DNA of 64,000 nucleotides from Bacteroidales bacterium (GCA_016931855.1 JAFGDZ010000042.1:1-64000); one strand, 5' to 3'; positions 1 through 8,860 are shown, counted from the stretch's first letter. The notes: generated from the letters alone by a model not told the origin. A program made the numbers and translations.

Positions 1-72
1 ATTGGCATTAAAGGGAAACGCAAGATTATCGGGTGGAATAACGACTATGTTTTTAAGGTTTTAAAAAATTAG
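1..72 (+). CDS. C-terminal end of a truncated protein, function unknown
   Basis: Frame 1 is open from the left edge to a TAG stop at 70-72 and encodes 23 residues ending in NNDYVFKVLKN. The short basic and aromatic tail shows no recognisable motif, so no function can be given. It lies on the same strand as the tRNA-hydroxylation gene that follows, but 367 bases of noncoding sequence and a separate promoter-like box lie between them. It could be spurious, since only 72 bases are visible. Confidence 0.45.
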   Translation: MGIKGKRKIIGWNNDYVFKVLKN

Positions 73-439
73 ATGCGTTTGCCCTGGCTGCCGCACGAAC
101 CGAGCGTACTGTGCGAGCTCGGCGAAGCCAATCCCCTCGTGTGGCTTTGCGACAGCAAAACATTATCTAGCCCCAATAGCGCTTATGGCTACTTTGCAAA
201 CTAACCAAAACCTTTGCTTGGTTACCACGCGTGAGGATAGGCGCAGTAGCGTAGCCGACCACCAAAAGCGTAAATACCGGGCTTTGGAGCCTCAACCCCC
301 GAAATTTCAGCGCATTACCAACCACACCCACCACTAAAACATCAATCACCTAAACAAACTTTCTATTTCAAATGTTGGTTAGTACCTTTGCGCAGTTTTC
401 CTTGTGAATTCTGCAAGGGAATAGTGTAAATACAACAAT
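73..439. other. Intergenic region, GC-richer than its surroundings
   Basis: No convincing gene is present here. A 60-codon minus-strand reading frame at 167-349 has no family features and is probably accidental. The left two thirds is richer in G and C than nearby intergenic DNA and contains the palindrome CGAGCTCG at 114-121. Its texture resembles a repeat remnant, but no second copy is visible in this window. The last 60 bases carry the promoter-like element of the downstream gene. Confidence 0.5.
360..390 (+). promoter_or_regulatory. Bacteroidota-type promoter for trhP
   Basis: TACCTTTG at 383-390 matches the Bacteroidota -7 consensus TAnnTTTG. TTTC at 360-363 lies 19 bases upstream, where the -33 TTTG element is expected, with one mismatch. 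The start codon follows about 50 bases downstream. Confidence 0.5.
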
Positions 440-1693
440 ATGCCAATTTCAAGGAAAGATATTGAGATTATGGCTCCTGCAGGGAATTTTGAAGCCCTAA
501 TGGCTGCCATACAGGGTGGAGCAAACTCGGTGTACTTTGGTGTGGGACACCTAAACATGCGCGCCAAATCAACGGTTAACTTTACGGTTAACGATTTGGC
601 CGAAATTGTTAGGGTTTGCAAGGAGCATGGCGTAAAATCGTACCTAACGGTGAATACCGTACTGTACGATCACGACCTAGAACCCATGCACCGCACCATT
701 GATGAAGCGGCAAAAGCGGGTATCTCCGCAGTTATTGCCTCCGACCAAGCGGCCATTTTCTACGCTCGCGAAAAGGGCGTGGAGGTTCACCTTTCCACTC
801 AGCTAAACATTAGTAATACCCAATCGCTTAAGTTCTACTCGCAGTGGGCCGATGTTGCCGTACTTGCCCGCGAGCTAACGCTAGATCAGGTTTCGGTTAT
901 TTACAACAACATTGAGCAGCAAAACATTGTTGGTCCCGCTGGCGAAAAGATTAAGCTGGAGATGTTTGCTCACGGTGCGCTGTGCATGGCCGTATCGGGT
1001 AAGTGCTACATGAGTTTGCACGAGGCCAACTCATCGGCAAACCGTGGCGCATGCCTACAAATATGCCGCAGAAGCTACACCGTAACCGATAACGAAACTG
1101 GTGATCAACTTGAGATAGATAATGAGTACATAATGTCGCCCAAAGACTTATGCACCATTGGTTTTCTAAACAAGATGATTGATGCAGGGGTTCGCGTGCT
1201 CAAACTTGAGGGACGAGCCCGCAGCCCGGAGTACGTTAAAACGGTTACCCAGTGCTACAGCGAAGCGGTACAGGCTATTGAGGATGGCACCTATGGTGAG
1301 GAGAAGATTAACGGATGGATGGAACGCCTATCAACCGTGTTCAACCGCGGTTTCTGGAATGGCTACTACCTTGGTCAGCGCCTAGGCGAGTGGAGCCACC
1401 ACTACGGTAGCGTTGCCACCGAGCGTAAGGTCTATTGCGGAAAAATAACCAACTACTTTACCAAGATTGGTGTTGCCGAAATTCTTGTTGAAGCAACCGA
1501 GCTACACAAGGGCGACAAGCTGCTAATAACAGGCCCAACCACGGGCGTGGTAGAGTACACAGTTGATGATGTGCGTGTAGATGACCAATCGGTTGACACT
1601 GTAAACAAGGGCATTCGCTGCTCCATAGCCTCAGAAACATTGCTTCGCAGGAGCGATAAGGTGTATCGCATTATTAAGGCTAAAGCAGAGTAA
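440..1693 (+). CDS. trhP: U32-family tRNA hydroxylation protein TrhP (YegQ-like)
   Basis: This 417-residue protein belongs to the former 'collagenase-like' peptidase U32 group. Known members of the YegQ/TrhP branch hydroxylate uridine 34 of tRNA to 5-hydroxyuridine, using a prephenate-derived pathway and an iron-sulfur cluster. The N-terminus has the family APAG motif (residues 12-15). The U32 signature EMFAHGALC...SGKC lies at 174-189. Cysteines 182, 189, 205 and 209 are candidate cluster ligands. The length is close to E. coli TrhP. The ATG start sits about 50 bases after a promoter-like box, and the gene ends at a strong hairpin shared with the convergent gene. Orthology to TrhP rather than to a sister U32 branch is inferred; the U32 family itself is secure. 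Confidence 0.88.
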   Translation: MPISRKDIEIMAPAGNFEALMAAIQGGANSVYFGVGHLNMRAKSTVNFTVNDLAEIVRVCKEHGVKSYLTVNTVLYDHDLEPMHRTIDEAAKAGISAVIASDQAAIFYAREKGVEVHLSTQLNISNTQSLKFYSQWADVAVLARELTLDQVSVIYNNIEQQNIVGPAGEKIKLEMFAHGALCMAVSGKCYMSLHEANSSANRGACLQICRRSYTVTDNETGDQLEIDNEYIMSPKDLCTIGFLNKMIDAGVRVLKLEGRARSPEYVKTVTQCYSEAVQAIEDGTYGEEKINGWMERLSTVFNRGFWNGYYLGQRLGEWSHHYGSVATERKVYCGKITNYFTKIGVAEILVEATELHKGDKLLITGPTTGVVEYTVDDVRVDDQSVDTVNKGIRCSIASETLLRRSDKVYRIIKAKAE

Positions 1694-1730
1694 AAGTGAT
1701 ATCGGTTTACTAAAAATATTATAAAAGCCA

Positions 1731-1771
1731 ACCTCTTACAGGATTTAAAACCCTGTAAGAGGTATTTTTAT
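1731..1771. terminator. Bidirectional terminator between trhP and the GT51 gene
   Basis: A perfect 12-bp stem (ACCTCTTACAGG at 1731-1742, complement at 1752-1763) has a 9-base loop, with ATTTTTA to the right and an A-rich stretch to the left. It lies between two converging genes and can serve both. Confidence 0.8.
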
Positions 1772-1776
1772 ATCAC

Positions 1777-3717
1777 CTAATTAAAAGTTATAGTAGAATC
1801 CATACTCACCGAATCAACCGCAACCCGTTTTAGGTAGTTTAAGGCTTCGCCTGTAAGGAAAACATTGGTGTTTACAGAGTCTAGCTCCTGCTGATTAATT
1901 AAACCGCGAGTAAATAGGGTATTTGAAACAAAATGGAAAAAATCGCTGGCAACGTCGTTTCGCAAAACACCCAGGGAATCGAAACGGAACCTATAGCTCA
2001 ACGGGCTTGGCACAATGCTAGCAAGGTAAAGCGACTGATTTAGCGATAGGTCTTTGGGCTCCACATCAAAGTAAAACTGGGATGCCTCCCTAACGCCATA
2101 AACATTGGGTCCCCACTCAATAATATTAAAGTACACCTGGAGCATACGCTCCTTACTTACCAACTGGTTATTCTCAATTAGCCAAACAATAAGAGCCTCC
2201 TCGGCTTTGCGCATTAAGTTCTTTTTTTGGTTTAGGTAAATATTCTTAACCAACTGTTGGCTAATGGTACTACCTCCACGTGCAAATCGTTTCTGCTTTA
2301 TGTTTTTTGCTAGCGCATACCTAAACCCTTCGGCATCGAAACCCTTGTGCGACCAGTAACCACCATCCTCCGATGCAACAACTGCGCTTACCAAGTACGA
2401 TGATATGCTGCTAATGGGAACAAAACTGGGACTATGCAGCTGTCTAACCAAGCTCCCATTTACATACACACTATGCGTAAACGTATCGCTTAGTGCGGTA
2501 AAGTCCGTTGCGCCCTGATGTACCAATCGGAAATTGCGGGGTTCCAAACTACTAAAGAACTTAAGGCTATCGGGGTTTAGAAAATCGATATCGGTTTGCA
2601 ACATGTAGCGCAGCTCCCCACTCACACCTATTCCCTCCAGTGTTGTGAATAGTCCTTGGGGCAACGAGCCAAAAAGATCGGCAGCCTTAACAAATCCTGT
2701 ATTTGCAGCAACCTTAAGCTTTACGCTACTTCGTGTATCAACATTAACATAAAAAGGAACGGTAAGGCTATTCATCCTTATAAAGCTGGTGGAATCTATG
2801 GTTATCTTTTGTGATGACAAGGCGATATCAAAATGGGCATCGCCACTTTGGAGCATTACCTGCCTATCGGAAACCAACGCGTGGTAAAATAACAGGTTAC
2901 TAACGTTAGCCCCAACAGAAACCATTATGCTATCGGATTGCAACAAGGTGCCATCCAGGGAAATGTTTAAAGATGAAAAGCTGGCCTGTGCTCCCAGCAG
3001 CCTGTTAATAAAGGGTATCTCAACAATCTCGCCATTGGCGCCATAAAAACCAAATCTAATTGTCCTGTTATGCTTGCTCGTTTGGCCAGTGGCAACAACA
3101 ACGCCCTTCATGCTATTCTCGGAGTAGCTAATTGTTGAGCTAAACTTGCCATCAAGGCTAGATATGCTTGGAGCTTGCAAGTAGAATTGGGTTGCTGAGT
3201 CGGCATACTGAAACGAGAAGTTTGTGATATTAATATCGGAAGTAGATATTCCAATAACCAATCGTAATAGCCTATTTATATTGCGTGTATCGAATCTAAT
3301 ATCATGTTGAGTAGTATCAACGGAAAAGGTCTCAGCGCTCAATGCAGCAGCTTCCGATGGAGCCAAACTCAACCCCCTTAACATAACATTTAACGAATCG
3401 GCATTCACCTGTAGCGGGTTAACCTTTCCTCTAATAAGCTCCTTAAAGGCCAATAGAACTTTTGCTTTAGAAAGAGAGACAAGCGTATTGCGGTGGGCGT
3501 CATAAACAAAAAAATCGGCTATACGAATAGTTCTTAATCCATTCCATGTAATGGTGCGGTACTGCACATCAATACCATATCGCGCCTCAACGGCAGCAAT
3601 TTTTGCATTAACCACACCTCGTAGAATGTAGTTTCGGCAGGAAAAAAGGATTAGCAGAACAAACAAAACAATGGATGTTACCCCAACAATTCGGTTCCGC
3701 CTAAATATCTGTAACAT
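1777..3717 (-). CDS. Peptidoglycan glycosyltransferase (GT51) with an AsmA-like N-terminal region
   Basis: This 646-residue membrane-anchored protein polymerises lipid II into glycan strands, as inferred from the GT51 family. One transmembrane helix lies at about 11-27. Residues 35-420 are beta-rich and resemble the AsmA/TamB N-terminus (conserved type of start GVVNAKIAAVEARYGIDV, then repeating strands). The GT51 domain occupies about 430-610, with the catalytic motif E450-D451-GGYWSHKGF and the second motif GGSTISQQLVKN at 481-492. No transpeptidase domain follows, so it is a monofunctional polymerase like MtgA but about 400 residues longer. A TAnnTTTG box lies just upstream on this strand. 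It is a single-gene unit ending at the shared terminator. The AsmA assignment is by pattern only. Confidence 0.85.
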   Translation of the reverse strand: MLQIFRRNRIVGVTSIVLFVLLILFSCRNYILRGVVNAKIAAVEARYGIDVQYRTITWNGLRTIRIADFFVYDAHRNTLVSLSKAKVLLAFKELIRGKVNPLQVNADSLNVMLRGLSLAPSEAAALSAETFSVDTTQHDIRFDTRNINRLLRLVIGISTSDINITNFSFQYADSATQFYLQAPSISSLDGKFSSTISYSENSMKGVVVATGQTSKHNRTIRFGFYGANGEIVEIPFINRLLGAQASFSSLNISLDGTLLQSDSIMVSVGANVSNLLFYHALVSDRQVMLQSGDAHFDIALSSQKITIDSTSFIRMNSLTVPFYVNVDTRSSVKLKVAANTGFVKAADLFGSLPQGLFTTLEGIGVSGELRYMLQTDIDFLNPDSLKFFSSLEPRNFRLVHQGATDFTALSDTFTHSVYVNGSLVRQLHSPSFVPISSISSYLVSAVVASEDGGYWSHKGFDAEGFRYALAKNIKQKRFARGGSTISQQLVKNIYLNQKKNLMRKAEEALIVWLIENNQLVSKERMLQVYFNIIEWGPNVYGVREASQFYFDVEPKDLSLNQSLYLASIVPSPLSYRFRFDSLGVLRNDVASDFFHFVSNTLFTRGLINQQELDSVNTNVFLTGEALNYLKRVAVDSVSMDSTITFN

Positions 3718-3735
3718 AGTAATTTTTTAAAGGGA

Positions 3736-3743
3736 CAAAATTA
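3736..3743 (-). promoter_or_regulatory. -7 promoter box for the GT51 gene
   Basis: On the minus strand this reads TAATTTTG, matching TAnnTTTG, 19 bases before the start codon. No clear -33 element is seen. Confidence 0.4.
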
Positions 3744-3918
3744 GAGCAAAATGTTTGTACAGCAGCAGCTATATAGCCCTTTGTTTGGTGATTGATGTCA
3801 GTGTTACAACCGCTAAAAGTTGGAAATTTGGCAAATGGTTAATCTACGTTACACAACACGTTCTTTCCTAGAGTAAAAAAACTTTACCATATTTGCGTGA
3901 AATCAAATTCAGAGTATC

Positions 3919-4524
3919 ATGACGTTCAGCCAACTTTGCAACAAAATTTTCTGGGACTGCACCCTGCACTACCATACTATGGATAACGTTGATGCAACCC
4001 CAACCATTCCGTTTACTCCAGGAACCATTGAGCACTCACTGTTCACCAAGAACTGGATTGATGCTGTACAATGGCACCTAGAAGATATTATTAGGGATCC
4101 GCAAATTGATCCTGTTAAAGCGCTAGAGATAAAAAGACGTATCGATAGTTCAAATCAGGATCGTACCGATCTTGTTGAGATGATCGACAGCTACTTCCTA
4201 GAGAAGTACAGCAGCGTAAAACCTGCCGCCGACGCAACCATTAATACAGAGAGCCCCGCGTGGGCTGTGGACCGCCTTTCCATCCTTGCCCTTAAGATTT
4301 ACCACATGGAGCAAGAGGTAAAGCGCACCGATGCAACTCCAGAGCACATTGCCAAATGCGACGTTAAGTACAAAACGCTTCTTGAGCAAAGGGTTGACCT
4401 CTCTTCGGCAATCGATCAGCTGCTTAGCGATGTAGAAAAGGGACATAAGTACATGAAGGTGTACAAGCAAATGAAGATGTACAACGATCCATCGCTAAAC
4501 CCAGTTCTATACTCTGGTAAATAA
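3919..4524 (+). CDS. DUF4254 family protein
   Basis: This 201-residue soluble protein resembles the Bacteroidota DUF4254 family. It has the conserved segments FSQLCNKIFWDC near the N-terminus, the central GTIEHSLFTKNWIDAVQWHLED at about 35-56 and RRIDSSNQDRTDLVEMID at about 74-91. It appears all-helical and has no signal peptide. The biochemical role is unknown. Members are commonly next to a GT9 heptosyltransferase, as here (next gene 108 bases downstream), which suggests a role in surface glycan synthesis; that is inference from context. The ATG at 3919 is chosen because the conserved N-terminal block begins there; a Met 20 codons later would cut into it. A terminator hairpin separates the two genes. 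Confidence 0.8.
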   Translation: MTFSQLCNKIFWDCTLHYHTMDNVDATPTIPFTPGTIEHSLFTKNWIDAVQWHLEDIIRDPQIDPVKALEIKRRIDSSNQDRTDLVEMIDSYFLEKYSSVKPAADATINTESPAWAVDRLSILALKIYHMEQEVKRTDATPEHIAKCDVKYKTLLEQRVDLSSAIDQLLSDVEKGHKYMKVYKQMKMYNDPSLNPVLYSGK

Positions 4525-4546
4525 TTGGTAAAGTGATATATATAAC

Positions 4547-4590
4547 TTTTAAAAAGGTTACCGAACAATTGCCGGTAGCCTTTTTAAAAA
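4547..4590 (+). terminator. Hairpin terminator after the DUF4254 gene
   Basis: The arms AAAAAGGTTACCG and CGGTAGCCTTTTT form a 13-bp stem with one G-U pair, followed by a T-rich then A-rich tail. It may only attenuate transcription into the GT9 gene. Confidence 0.65.
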
Positions 4591-4632
4591 TAAAAACCAC
4601 CGTAAGCTATAAACTCACAAACTCCAGGTTAC

Positions 4633-5676
4633 ATGCCAAATAAAAAGCGAATTCTTGTTACGCGATTCAGCGCTCTGGGTGATGTTGCCATGACCATCCC
4701 TGTTCTTTGGTCCATTGTAAAGCAGAACCCCGATTATGAAATTGTTTTTGTATCGCAGGGATTCGCCGCACCAATGGTTTCGGGCATTACAGGAATAACC
4801 TTTGTTAAGGCCGATTTAAAGGGCAAGCACAAAGGCTTTTGGGGTATGTATAAACTTGCCAAGGAGCTTAAGCAAACTGGCGAGTTCTGTTGCTATGCCG
4901 ATTTACACAATGTGCTTAGAACCAAAACACTTAGACTGCTTCTTTCTGCTTCTATTCCTCAAATTGCAGTAATTGACAAGGGGCGTAAGGAAAAAAGAGC
5001 GCTTACCCGCAAAAACAATAAAGTTTTTGCACAGCTTGGCCACAGCGTGGTTAGGTATGCCAATGTGTTTAAAGCCCTAGGTTTAAACAACACCATCTCG
5101 TTTGGAGGTTTAATGTCAAAACCCTGTAAGCTACAAGGCGCAGAGGAGACACTCCTGGGCAATAAGGATTGCACTTGGATTGGCATAGCCCCATTTGCAA
5201 AGCACAAGGGCAAAATATATCCACTTAACAAAATGGAGGAGGTTATTAAGCTCCTATCAGCAAGGGAAAACACAAAGCTGTTCCTTTTTGGCGGAGGGCC
5301 ACAGGAAACGGAAACACTACAATCGTGGGAATCAAAGTTCTCCAACACAATATCGCTTGCTGGTAAGCTAAAGCTCGACGGGGAGCTAAGGGTAATGTCG
5401 AACCTAGATGTTATGCTCTCCATGGACTCGGCCAACATGCACCTTGCCTCGTTAGTACAAACACCAGTAGTTAGCATTTGGGGCGCTACGCATCCTTTTG
5501 CTGGGTTTTACGGTTGGGAGCAATCGCAGGAGCTAGCCGTACAAGTAGATCTAAGCTGCAGACCATGTTCCGTTTTTGGCGACAAGCCATGTTTTAGAAA
5601 AGATTACGCATGCATGAACAATATTACCCCCCAAATGGTTGTGGAGAGGATTGAGAATGCAATTCAAACATTATAA
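4633..5676 (+). CDS. Glycosyltransferase family 9 (heptosyltransferase-like)
   Basis: This 347-residue GT-B enzyme of family GT9 transfers heptose or a similar sugar from an ADP-activated donor to lipopolysaccharide core or another surface glycan. The N-terminus has the family pattern LVTRFSALGDVAMTIPV (residues 8-24). The C-terminal donor domain carries LFGGGPQETE and then MSMDSANMHLAS..TPVVSIWG (about 260-285), with the conserved D-S-x-x-M-H-L-A loop. Length is typical. It follows the DUF4254 gene, a recurrent Bacteroidota pairing, and is followed 5 bases later by a ferredoxin gene, so those two are probably co-transcribed. The sugar specificity cannot be read from sequence. Confidence 0.88.
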   Translation: MPNKKRILVTRFSALGDVAMTIPVLWSIVKQNPDYEIVFVSQGFAAPMVSGITGITFVKADLKGKHKGFWGMYKLAKELKQTGEFCCYADLHNVLRTKTLRLLLSASIPQIAVIDKGRKEKRALTRKNNKVFAQLGHSVVRYANVFKALGLNNTISFGGLMSKPCKLQGAEETLLGNKDCTWIGIAPFAKHKGKIYPLNKMEEVIKLLSARENTKLFLFGGGPQETETLQSWESKFSNTISLAGKLKLDGELRVMSNLDVMLSMDSANMHLASLVQTPVVSIWGATHPFAGFYGWEQSQELAVQVDLSCRPCSVFGDKPCFRKDYACMNNITPQMVVERIENAIQTL

Positions 5677-5681
5677 AAGTG

Positions 5682-5903
5682 ATGAAAGTTAAGCTACTCC
5701 GGTACAAGTGCATAGGCTGCAGGTTTTGCGTCTCAGCGGCACCCGAACTATGGCAAATATCGCGTGCCGATGGTAAAGTTGAACCCACCGATTCGCCATG
5801 TGAACCAGATCAAAATATCTGTACTGTTGATATAGATGAGGTTTACACATCTCATGTAAATGAATCTGTTGAGGTTTGTCCAGTAAGTGCAATTAGAGAT
5901 TAG
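5682..5903 (+). CDS. Small single-cluster ferredoxin
   Basis: This 73-residue acidic protein has CIGCRFC near the N-terminus (a C-x2-C-x2-C cluster motif) and a C-terminal EVCPVSAI. This is the arrangement of one-cluster [4Fe-4S] ferredoxins; the fourth ligand is probably the C-terminal CP cysteine. Further cysteines in the middle (SPC, NIC) could form a disulfide. It should act as an electron carrier; its partner is unknown. A GTG at 5679 and the ATG at 5682 are both possible starts; the ATG is preferred. It lies 5 bases downstream of the GT9 gene, so it is probably co-transcribed, although no functional link is evident. Confidence 0.8.
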   Translation: MKVKLLRYKCIGCRFCVSAAPELWQISRADGKVEPTDSPCEPDQNICTVDIDEVYTSHVNESVEVCPVSAIRD

Positions 5904-5962
5904 CTGCACCCTTGCACTCTTTTCGCGTTAAGGTTAGTATCAACAACTATAATTTACATCCT

Positions 5963-6874
5963 ATGTGGAGCAAATCAAAAGAAAAACCATTTAGCAAGCA
6001 ATGGTTCAAGTCCTATGGACTTATAACACTCGGCTCATTTATACTTGCCGCAGGCTTTGTACTTTTTGTCGATCCACATCGCATTGCGCCTGGAGGTGTT
6101 TACGGTATTGGCATTATTGTGCATTACCTTACCAAAGGTGTTTTTGCCGCATTCCCCGATGGGTTACCCATTGGCGCTGTAGGGCTAGTGCTTAACATAC
6201 CGCTAACAATAATCGGAATAAAGGTGTTGGGCCCACGCTTCGGGGTAAAAACCATTGTAGGGTTTGTGCTAACCTCTGTTTTTATTGATGCTCAGCACTA
6301 CGTTTTTGGCTACGAACCATTGGTAAACAATCCTCTTTTGTCGTCCATTTACGGAGGTGTACTAATTGGTTTTGGGTTGGGACTGATATTTAAAACCCGT
6401 GCAACAAGCGGCGGTTCCGATATCATTGCCATGATTATTGCCAAATATACCAGGCTGCCACTAGGGCAGCTAATGATTTACGTTGACTCGGCCATTGTAC
6501 TTATAGCCCTTGTTGCCTTTGGCGACTGGGAAATTCCGCTTTACTCATGGATTGTTATTTACATCACGGGTAAGGTTATAGACATGACCATATCGGGCGC
6601 CAACTTCGATAAAGCTTTACTTATTATCTCCGATAAGTACGAGGAGATTAGGCACAAGCTAATGTTCGACCTTGAACGGGGTGGTACCCTTATTAACGGA
6701 GTGGGAATGTGGGAAGGACAAGAGCGCAAAATAATTTACACCACCCTTAGCCGTAGGGAAGTACACATGATTAAGGATTTTATTATAGAGATTGATCCCA
6801 ACGCTTTTGTAACGGTTATAGATGCCAACGAAATTCTGGGGTACGGCTTTAAACCGCTAGAAAAAGTGGATTAA
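5963..6874 (+). CDS. YitT family membrane protein
   Basis: This polytopic membrane protein of about 303 residues has the YitT (DUF161) core of five to six helices followed by a cytosolic DUF2179 domain at the C-terminus (GMWEGQERKIIYTTLSRRE and after). The family's physiological role is unclear; a transporter or permease function is often suggested. The motif RATSGGSDIIA in the membrane part is typical. I place the start at ATG 5963 (MWSKSKEK); an upstream TTG at 5912 would add 17 residues that do not fit the family. It ends at a strong terminator. It lies 59 bases after the ferredoxin gene and may be read with it. Confidence 0.85.
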   Translation: MWSKSKEKPFSKQWFKSYGLITLGSFILAAGFVLFVDPHRIAPGGVYGIGIIVHYLTKGVFAAFPDGLPIGAVGLVLNIPLTIIGIKVLGPRFGVKTIVGFVLTSVFIDAQHYVFGYEPLVNNPLLSSIYGGVLIGFGLGLIFKTRATSGGSDIIAMIIAKYTRLPLGQLMIYVDSAIVLIALVAFGDWEIPLYSWIVIYITGKVIDMTISGANFDKALLIISDKYEEIRHKLMFDLERGGTLINGVGMWEGQERKIIYTTLSRREVHMIKDFIIEIDPNAFVTVIDANEILGYGFKPLEKVD

Positions 6875-6885
6875 CGTTTTACCCA

Positions 6886-6925
6886 TAAAAACAAAAGGCC
6901 CTCTTCAAGAGGGCTTTTGTTTTTA
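6886..6925 (+). terminator. Terminator after the YitT gene
   Basis: A long stem pairs CAAAAGGCCCTCTT with AAGAGGGCTTTTG, with one bulged G, and is followed by TTTTTAT. It is flanked by an A-run on the left. Confidence 0.85.
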
Positions 6926-7014
6926 TAACTGTAGGCGTTAGCTCCATTAAAATGTACTAAACCCATTCGGGATTAGGTAAAGAATACATATTTTTACACC
7001 ATAACGAGTAAAAG

Positions 7015-7944
7015 ATGAAGAAGGGTTTAGTCTTAAAATCAACTGGTAGCTGGTACACCGTGGAAGACGAGGATGGGAATACGTACAGCTGCAAAATTAG
7101 GGGGAAGCTCCGCCTTAAGGGAACAAAAACAACCAATCCGGTAACGGTTGGCGACTGGGTTGATTTTACCCTAGAAAGTGATGAGGAGGCAGGCTCTATT
7201 GAACGCGTACACGATCGCCAGAACTATATTATTCGCCGCTCCATTAACCTATCGCGCGAAGCGCATATTATTGCCGCCAACATAGATCAAGCCGTGCTGG
7301 TTATCACCATAGATTTCCCAACAACCCAGCTAGAGTTTATAGACAGATACCTTGCCACCGCCGAAGCATACAGAATACCTGCCACGTTGGTTTTTAACAA
7401 GGTTGACCTTTTTCAGGATGAGCTAAAAGATAAGCTAAGTTACATTGTTAACCTATACAGAAACATTAATTACAACTGCGTAGAAGTCTCTGCAAAAACA
7501 GGTTATAATATTGATGTTTTAAAAGAGCTGCTTGTTGGTAAAGTAAGCCTTATTTCGGGAAACTCGGGCGTAGGTAAATCAACCCTTGTAAACCTAATAG
7601 AACCAGGGCTTAACCTTAAAACAGGAGAAATATCGGGTTACCACCTTAAGGGTAAGCACACTACAACATTTAGCGAGATGTTTAAGCTTAAACAGGGTGG
7701 TTACATAATTGACACTCCTGGTATAAAAGGCTTTGGCGTTGTGGACATGGAACAGAATGAAATCTCGCACTTCTTCCCCGATATCTTTAAATATGCTAAG
7801 GACTGCAAGTTTTACAATTGCACACACATACACGAGCCTGGTTGTGCCGTACTTAAAGCCGTGGACGAGAATCTTATATATCCCTCAAGGTATTTAAGTT
7901 ACATGAGCCTATTTAACGATGAGGATGAAAAGTATAGAACCTAA
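7015..7944 (+). CDS. rsgA: Ribosome small-subunit-dependent GTPase A
   Basis: This 309-residue circularly permuted GTPase assists late 30S subunit maturation. It has an N-terminal OB fold (about 1-70) and then a GTPase domain with motifs in permuted order: NKVD at about 128, GNSGVGKST (P-loop) at about 182, and DTPGIKGFG (G3) after it. The C-terminal zinc motif CKFYNCTHIHEPGC supplies Cys-Cys-His-Cys ligands. Length is normal. No clear promoter box was found, although the sequence TATTTTTA lies near position 6990. It is followed 12 bases later by the AIM24-like gene, so the two probably form an operon. Confidence 0.97.
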   Translation: MKKGLVLKSTGSWYTVEDEDGNTYSCKIRGKLRLKGTKTTNPVTVGDWVDFTLESDEEAGSIERVHDRQNYIIRRSINLSREAHIIAANIDQAVLVITIDFPTTQLEFIDRYLATAEAYRIPATLVFNKVDLFQDELKDKLSYIVNLYRNINYNCVEVSAKTGYNIDVLKELLVGKVSLISGNSGVGKSTLVNLIEPGLNLKTGEISGYHLKGKHTTTFSEMFKLKQGGYIIDTPGIKGFGVVDMEQNEISHFFPDIFKYAKDCKFYNCTHIHEPGCAVLKAVDENLIYPSRYLSYMSLFNDEDEKYRT

Positions 7945-7956
7945 AACCGTTAAGCA

Positions 7957-8724
7957 ATGAGATCGCACGAGATTGATTACAAAATTATGGGTGAGTCCAT
8001 TCAACTTGTTGAAGTCGAACTCAATCCACAGGAAACAGTAATTGCCGAAGCTGGCGCAATGGTTTACATGGAGGATGGTATTGCATTTGAAACTCGCTTA
8101 GGCGACGGGTCGCAGCCTAACCAGAATCTTTTGGGTAAGCTATTCTCGGCAGGAGCCAGAGCACTAACGGGCGAATCAATCTTCATGACCCATTTCACCA
8201 ACAGAGGGTTTGGTAAAAAGCACGTGGCCTTTGCAGCCCCATATCCTGGCACAATCATCCCCATCGATTTGCAAAAATCGGGCAACAGGCTTATTGTTCA
8301 AAAGGACGGTTTCCTTTGCGCTGCAATGGGAACCCAAGTAAGCATGCAGTTTAACCGCAAACTTGGTGCTGGTTTAGTTGGTGGCGAGGGTTTCATACTC
8401 CAACGGTTAGAGGGCGATGGGATGGCTTTTGTTCACGCTGGAGGCACTGTTATTGAGAAACAGCTAAATAACGAGGTTCTCCGAGTTGATACAGGATGCA
8501 TTGTTGCGTTTGAATCGCAAATTGATTTTGATGTTGAAACTTCGGGAAGCCTAAAAAGCATGGTGTTTGGCGGCGAAGGTCTTTTTCTTGCCACACTTAG
8601 AGGAACAGGAAGGGTGTGGTTACAGTCTATGCCTATTAGTAAGCTCATTAGAGCCATATCGCCATACGGAAATAACACAGGCAAAGAATCTCGCTCTATT
8701 TTAGGTGGGTTGCTGGAAGGATAG
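7957..8724 (+). CDS. TIGR00266 / AIM24 family protein
   Basis: This 255-residue protein is made of repeated short beta segments rich in Gly, the single-domain architecture of the AIM24/TIGR00266 family (a beta-prism-like trimer in solved members). The N-terminal block [19 protein letters not shown] and the C-terminal [16 protein letters not shown]-like block are characteristic. No enzymatic motif is present and the function is unknown; the mitochondrial homologue affects cristae architecture. It starts 12 bases after rsgA. A strong terminator lies 100 bases downstream. Confidence 0.88.
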   Translation: MRSHEIDYKIMGESIQLVEVELNPQETVIAEAGAMVYMEDGIAFETRLGDGSQPNQNLLGKLFSAGARALTGESIFMTHFTNRGFGKKHVAFAAPYPGTIIPIDLQKSGNRLIVQKDGFLCAAMGTQVSMQFNRKLGAGLVGGEGFILQRLEGDGMAFVHAGGTVIEKQLNNEVLRVDTGCIVAFESQIDFDVETSGSLKSMVFGGEGLFLATLRGTGRVWLQSMPISKLIRAISPYGNNTGKESRSILGGLLEG

Positions 8725-8823
8725 TACATTAACACTTCCTTGCAAAGCCGCAATGTATTTGATGCTTACGCAAACATACTAGGAACTTGGCTTTCTCGCG
8801 AAGGCCCAAAGCCGCAAAGAAAC

Positions 8824-8860
8824 AACCCCTAACAGGGTTTAAAACCCTGTCAGGGGTTTT
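8824..8860 (+). terminator. Terminator after the AIM24-like gene
   Basis: AACCCCT and AACAGGGTTT pair with AAACCCTGT and AGGGGTT, interrupted by one A/C mismatch, and the hairpin ends in TTTTGTTATTT. Its core resembles the hairpin at 1731-1763. Confidence 0.75.

Noticed and set aside
167-349. 60-codon minus-strand frame in the left-hand gap
   Set aside because: No start signal, no family features and odd composition; likely chance.
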